This document shows positions 61,972 to 64,000 of a DNA stretch of 64,000 nucleotides, in pieces. A program made the position numbers and the translations under genes. Source of the stretch: Arenicella xantha (lineage in GTDB: Bacteria; Pseudomonadota; Gammaproteobacteria; Arenicellales; Arenicellaceae). The stretch lies in assembly GCF_003315245.1 (NCBI RefSeq), contig NZ_QNRT01000002.1:1315190-1379189 (forward strand), read 5' to 3'. Positions within the stretch are counted from its first letter, which is position 1. Each line of letters begins with the position of its first letter. Below the pieces are notes generated by a model. The model did not search any database, was not told the DNA's origin, and worked only from the letters and a program-made list of their open reading frames with translations.

Positions 61972-63675
61972 CTAATGTTGACGCTTAATTTCGAGTGCAC
62001 GTTCTGCAATAGTAACGTCTTTAGAAGATTGAAGTCCTTTCATCTTCGATGCACGCGCGTTTTCTTCTCTATACGTCGCCAACTTTAAATCTAGTAATTG
62101 TTGTTCTGTCAAAGTACTAGACTCCTTAGCTTTCCAGCTGGATGACAACTTAGTAAATGCGGTCGGAGTAGCCACACCGGACGATAGCTCCAACGTCGAC
62201 GGATAATAATAAAAATGCGACGCGCTTACATTTGCGCCCAATGTGGTAAACACATACATACTACCTAAATCGCTTGTAGGCAAACCCCAAGGGTCAAAAA
62301 TCGCCCATCCGCTTGGGTTGCTAAGATAGATCCCTGAAGTATTATTTAGTTTATAGTCGAATGCTCCGTCTATGTGAGATTCACCTGAAATTCCAGCATC
62401 GTTCCCTACTACAAATGCAGTTGACGCTAAAAATCTGAAATACTCATTGAATTCATAACCTGAAGACGTTCGCAGGCCTTTCCACCTACCAGAAAACTTC
62501 TTCACTTGAGTCAGAGCAGAGTTTGGCGTCTGAGGAGTGGTATTAGTGGCGACAGCTGCAAGTATCGGCACTATATCCAGTAGTAAGTCTCCTTCGTTAT
62601 CGCTCGGAGTTGGGGTCGGCGGTGGTGAAACCGAATCAGGCATCGAAATGAAAGGAGTATTTTCAGCAAAGTACTCATGTGAATCTGCATTTGTAATCGC
62701 AACGCTTGGGCTTGATGCCGCTAGATTACGCGCACCTTCCTGGCCGTAGACTTCATCATTCGTATCGGCGACGACAGTAAAGTGACTAAGTTCATGCACG
62801 ATAGTACCTGATTTTGAATCAGTACCCGTGCTCGGAGCCGACCAGAAGGCATTACATAGATAAATGTTATATTCATCATTCGGGTAAACGTAGGCAAAAT
62901 AACCGTCGGTGCAGGTGCAATCAAAGCCCAACACCTCAGACGCTGTCGCAGTATAAATAGAATTGAAGTTTTCCTGTACGCTGTTCCAATTCGAGAGCGA
63001 ATAGCTGCCGAACCATTCTGTATACCGTTGCGCATTCGCTCGCTGGTTTACTGGTGTGCCAGCGAGGTCATCGCGAGCCGTTTTGGAAATCAACTCAGCA
63101 GCATCTAGCGCAGTTGAAATTTCAGCTTGCTGTGATACCGAACATGAATTGTATTCCGGCGTCTGCTTACGCTGACTAAGCTCTCTTCCTAAAGTTAGTA
63201 TTTGACTACTAGGCTTTGCCATGCTCTGCCCCGACAATTCACTCTGTAAACTGGCCCCAAGCTGAATACGATAATCGCCACGTTGGTTAACGGGGTATGC
63301 GTCACGAATATTCACAGTGGCACTGATAGACGTTTTAGGTTGAATTAATACATAGTCTGTAGCCTGTGGAATCCCTCGCTTGTAGATTCGGCCAGTATAG
63401 GGCAACTTTCGCTGCTCGTAGTAGATTGCCAGTAGATCTTCGTTTAAGCGGCCCTCTAAAGCTGTCCCCCACTTTAGCAGTCGGACTGGCGTTTCCAGCG
63501 AGTTGCTGTAATTAAACACTACACCAACTTCATCGCCACTATCAATATAGCTTTTGTTAAGCTGGAACGACACCTCGACTCCATCAGGCAATTGATTGGC
63601 AAAAGCTGGAATATGCGAACCTAACAACCCACAGAAAACAAATAGCCTAAATAAAGCCGATAAAACGTTGTACAT
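61972..63675 (-). CDS. Secreted M35-like aspzincin metallopeptidase
   Basis: 567 residues with signal peptide (about 1-26, ending AFA/NQL). N-terminal beta domain about 30-160, similar to the propeptide of deuterolysin-type enzymes. Catalytic domain has HELSH (294-298) and a following Asp (D307, TNDEVYG), which is the aspzincin zinc pattern of M35 peptidyl-Lys and deuterolysin enzymes; the TNADSHEYFAENTPF segment follows. A Pro/Thr linker (near 352-360) leads into a long C-terminal extension (about 380-567) of beta character, unique in my view. Likely an exported protease attacking lysine-containing proteins. Confidence 0.8.
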   Translation of the reverse strand: MYNVLSALFRLFVFCGLLGSHIPAFANQLPDGVEVSFQLNKSYIDSGDEVGVVFNYSNSLETPVRLLKWGTALEGRLNEDLLAIYYEQRKLPYTGRIYKRGIPQATDYVLIQPKTSISATVNIRDAYPVNQRGDYRIQLGASLQSELSGQSMAKPSSQILTLGRELSQRKQTPEYNSCSVSQQAEISTALDAAELISKTARDDLAGTPVNQRANAQRYTEWFGSYSLSNWNSVQENFNSIYTATASEVLGFDCTCTDGYFAYVYPNDEYNIYLCNAFWSAPSTGTDSKSGTIVHELSHFTVVADTNDEVYGQEGARNLAASSPSVAITNADSHEYFAENTPFISMPDSVSPPPTPTPSDNEGDLLLDIVPILAAVATNTTPQTPNSALTQVKKFSGRWKGLRTSSGYEFNEYFRFLASTAFVVGNDAGISGESHIDGAFDYKLNNTSGIYLSNPSGWAIFDPWGLPTSDLGSMYVFTTLGANVSASHFYYYPSTLELSSGVATPTAFTKLSSSWKAKESSTLTEQQLLDLKLATYREENARASKMKGLQSSKDVTIAERALEIKRQH

Positions 63676-63910
63676 ATTTACCCCTAGTTGGTTACAAGAA
63701 CGAGTGATTTAATTTGACCTTAGTCGTCAGTACACCTGAGTGACAACTAGAGACTCGAATCAAATTGAAATGATCTAAAAACTGAGTGCTCTTAATACTA
63801 AAAAACATTTATCTAACATTGGAGACCCAACACTGATTAGTCAGATTAACATTAATTAGAAGTTGCTACATACCTCGCAAAAGTAAGCAGCAAGAGAACA
63901 ATCTGGCAAT

Positions 63911-63943
63911 AAAAAAGCCCCAGCAGTTTCCTGCTGGGGCTTC
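63911..63943 (-). terminator. Rho-independent terminator of the rRNA operon
   Basis: On the minus strand, AGAAGCCCCAGCAG, loop GAAA, CTGCTGGGGCTTTTTT, a GC-rich stem followed by a T run, 11 bp beyond the 5S rRNA 3' end. Confidence 0.85.
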
Positions 63944-63953
63944 TAATATAAAT

Positions 63954-64000
63954 CTGGCGATGTCCTACTCTCACACGGGGAATCCCGCACTACCATCGGC
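63954..64000 (-). rRNA. 5S ribosomal RNA, 3' part only (cut by window edge)
   Basis: The minus strand reads GCCGATGGTAGTGCGGGAT, then CCCCGTGTGAGAGTAGGACA and TCGCCA, the conserved 3' third of bacterial 5S rRNA. The 5' portion and the rest of the rRNA operon lie to the right of the window. Confidence 0.95.

Noticed and set aside
1..64000. CRISPR array, insertion sequence, prophage or integrase
   Set aside because: No regularly spaced repeat array, transposase, terminal inverted repeats with target duplication, or phage genes were seen anywhere in the window.

Overview
The window looks like the chromosome of a free-living, probably marine or aquatic, aerobic gammaproteobacterium of moderate GC. 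The basis is the gene complement (purK, YceH, DUF2189, the selU-selD pair, SSS symporter, TonB receptor, abundant lipoproteins and outer-membrane proteins) and Shine-Dalgarno-led genes with sigma70-type promoters. This is a judgement from recognised families; no rRNA other than a 5S fragment is present to place the organism. The left edge cuts purK and the right edge cuts a 5S rRNA gene at the end of a minus-strand rRNA operon.

Layout. 1-10.4 kb: end of purK, an LbtU-like porin, a class I HMG-CoA reductase, a complete Anbu proteasome-like operon (circularly permuted ATP-grasp, alpha-E, transglutaminase-like, Anbu), and a Crp/Fnr-type regulator divergent from a membrane di-iron hydroxylase across a perfect palindrome. 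10.4-19.2 kb: an accessory stretch of mostly minus-strand poorly known genes (SIR2-like protein, TM and TPR proteins, LytTR regulator, secreted proteins, lipoprotein) separated by degenerate copies of an intergenic repeat. 19.2-22.4 kb: the three-gene ATP-grasp ligase / inactive transglutaminase-7TM / retropepsin-like protease operon. 22.5-29.2 kb: GST, ChrR-type cupin, small secreted proteins, a DUF2975/XRE pair, an AstE/AspA-like protein and a TerB-like protein. 29.3-29.75 kb: a decayed delta-class carbonic anhydrase.

30.5-41.0 kb is the most interesting part. It holds a secreted PHB-depolymerase-family esterase, a TetR regulator, an SDR dehydrogenase, a sodium:solute symporter, a TonB-dependent receptor, an acyl-CoA synthetase and an alpha/beta hydrolase. 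Three promoters in it (depolymerase, symporter, receptor) each carry a TTCAAC-N4-GTTGAA palindrome placed exactly in the 17-18 bp spacer between the -35 and -10 boxes, and two of them carry a second copy at the transcription start. The genes can be read as one pathway: extracellular polyester (PHB-like) hydrolysis, outer- and inner-membrane uptake, oligomer cleavage, oxidation of the hydroxy acid and CoA activation, all repressed by the local TetR protein. The substrate is inferred, not shown.

41-64 kb is mostly housekeeping and scattered accessory genes: YceH, RDD protein, a NADAR-family N-glycosidase, the selU-selD operon in which SelD is fused to an NDH-2-like flavoprotein domain, a SEL1-repeat protein, GNAT, LLM flavoprotein, a JmjC/cupin-8 protein lacking the HxD metal motif, several hydrolases and metallopeptidases (including an M35-like aspzincin), a 980-residue-class TPR membrane protein and a methyltransferase. 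No CRISPR array, insertion sequence, integrase or complete tRNA gene was seen.
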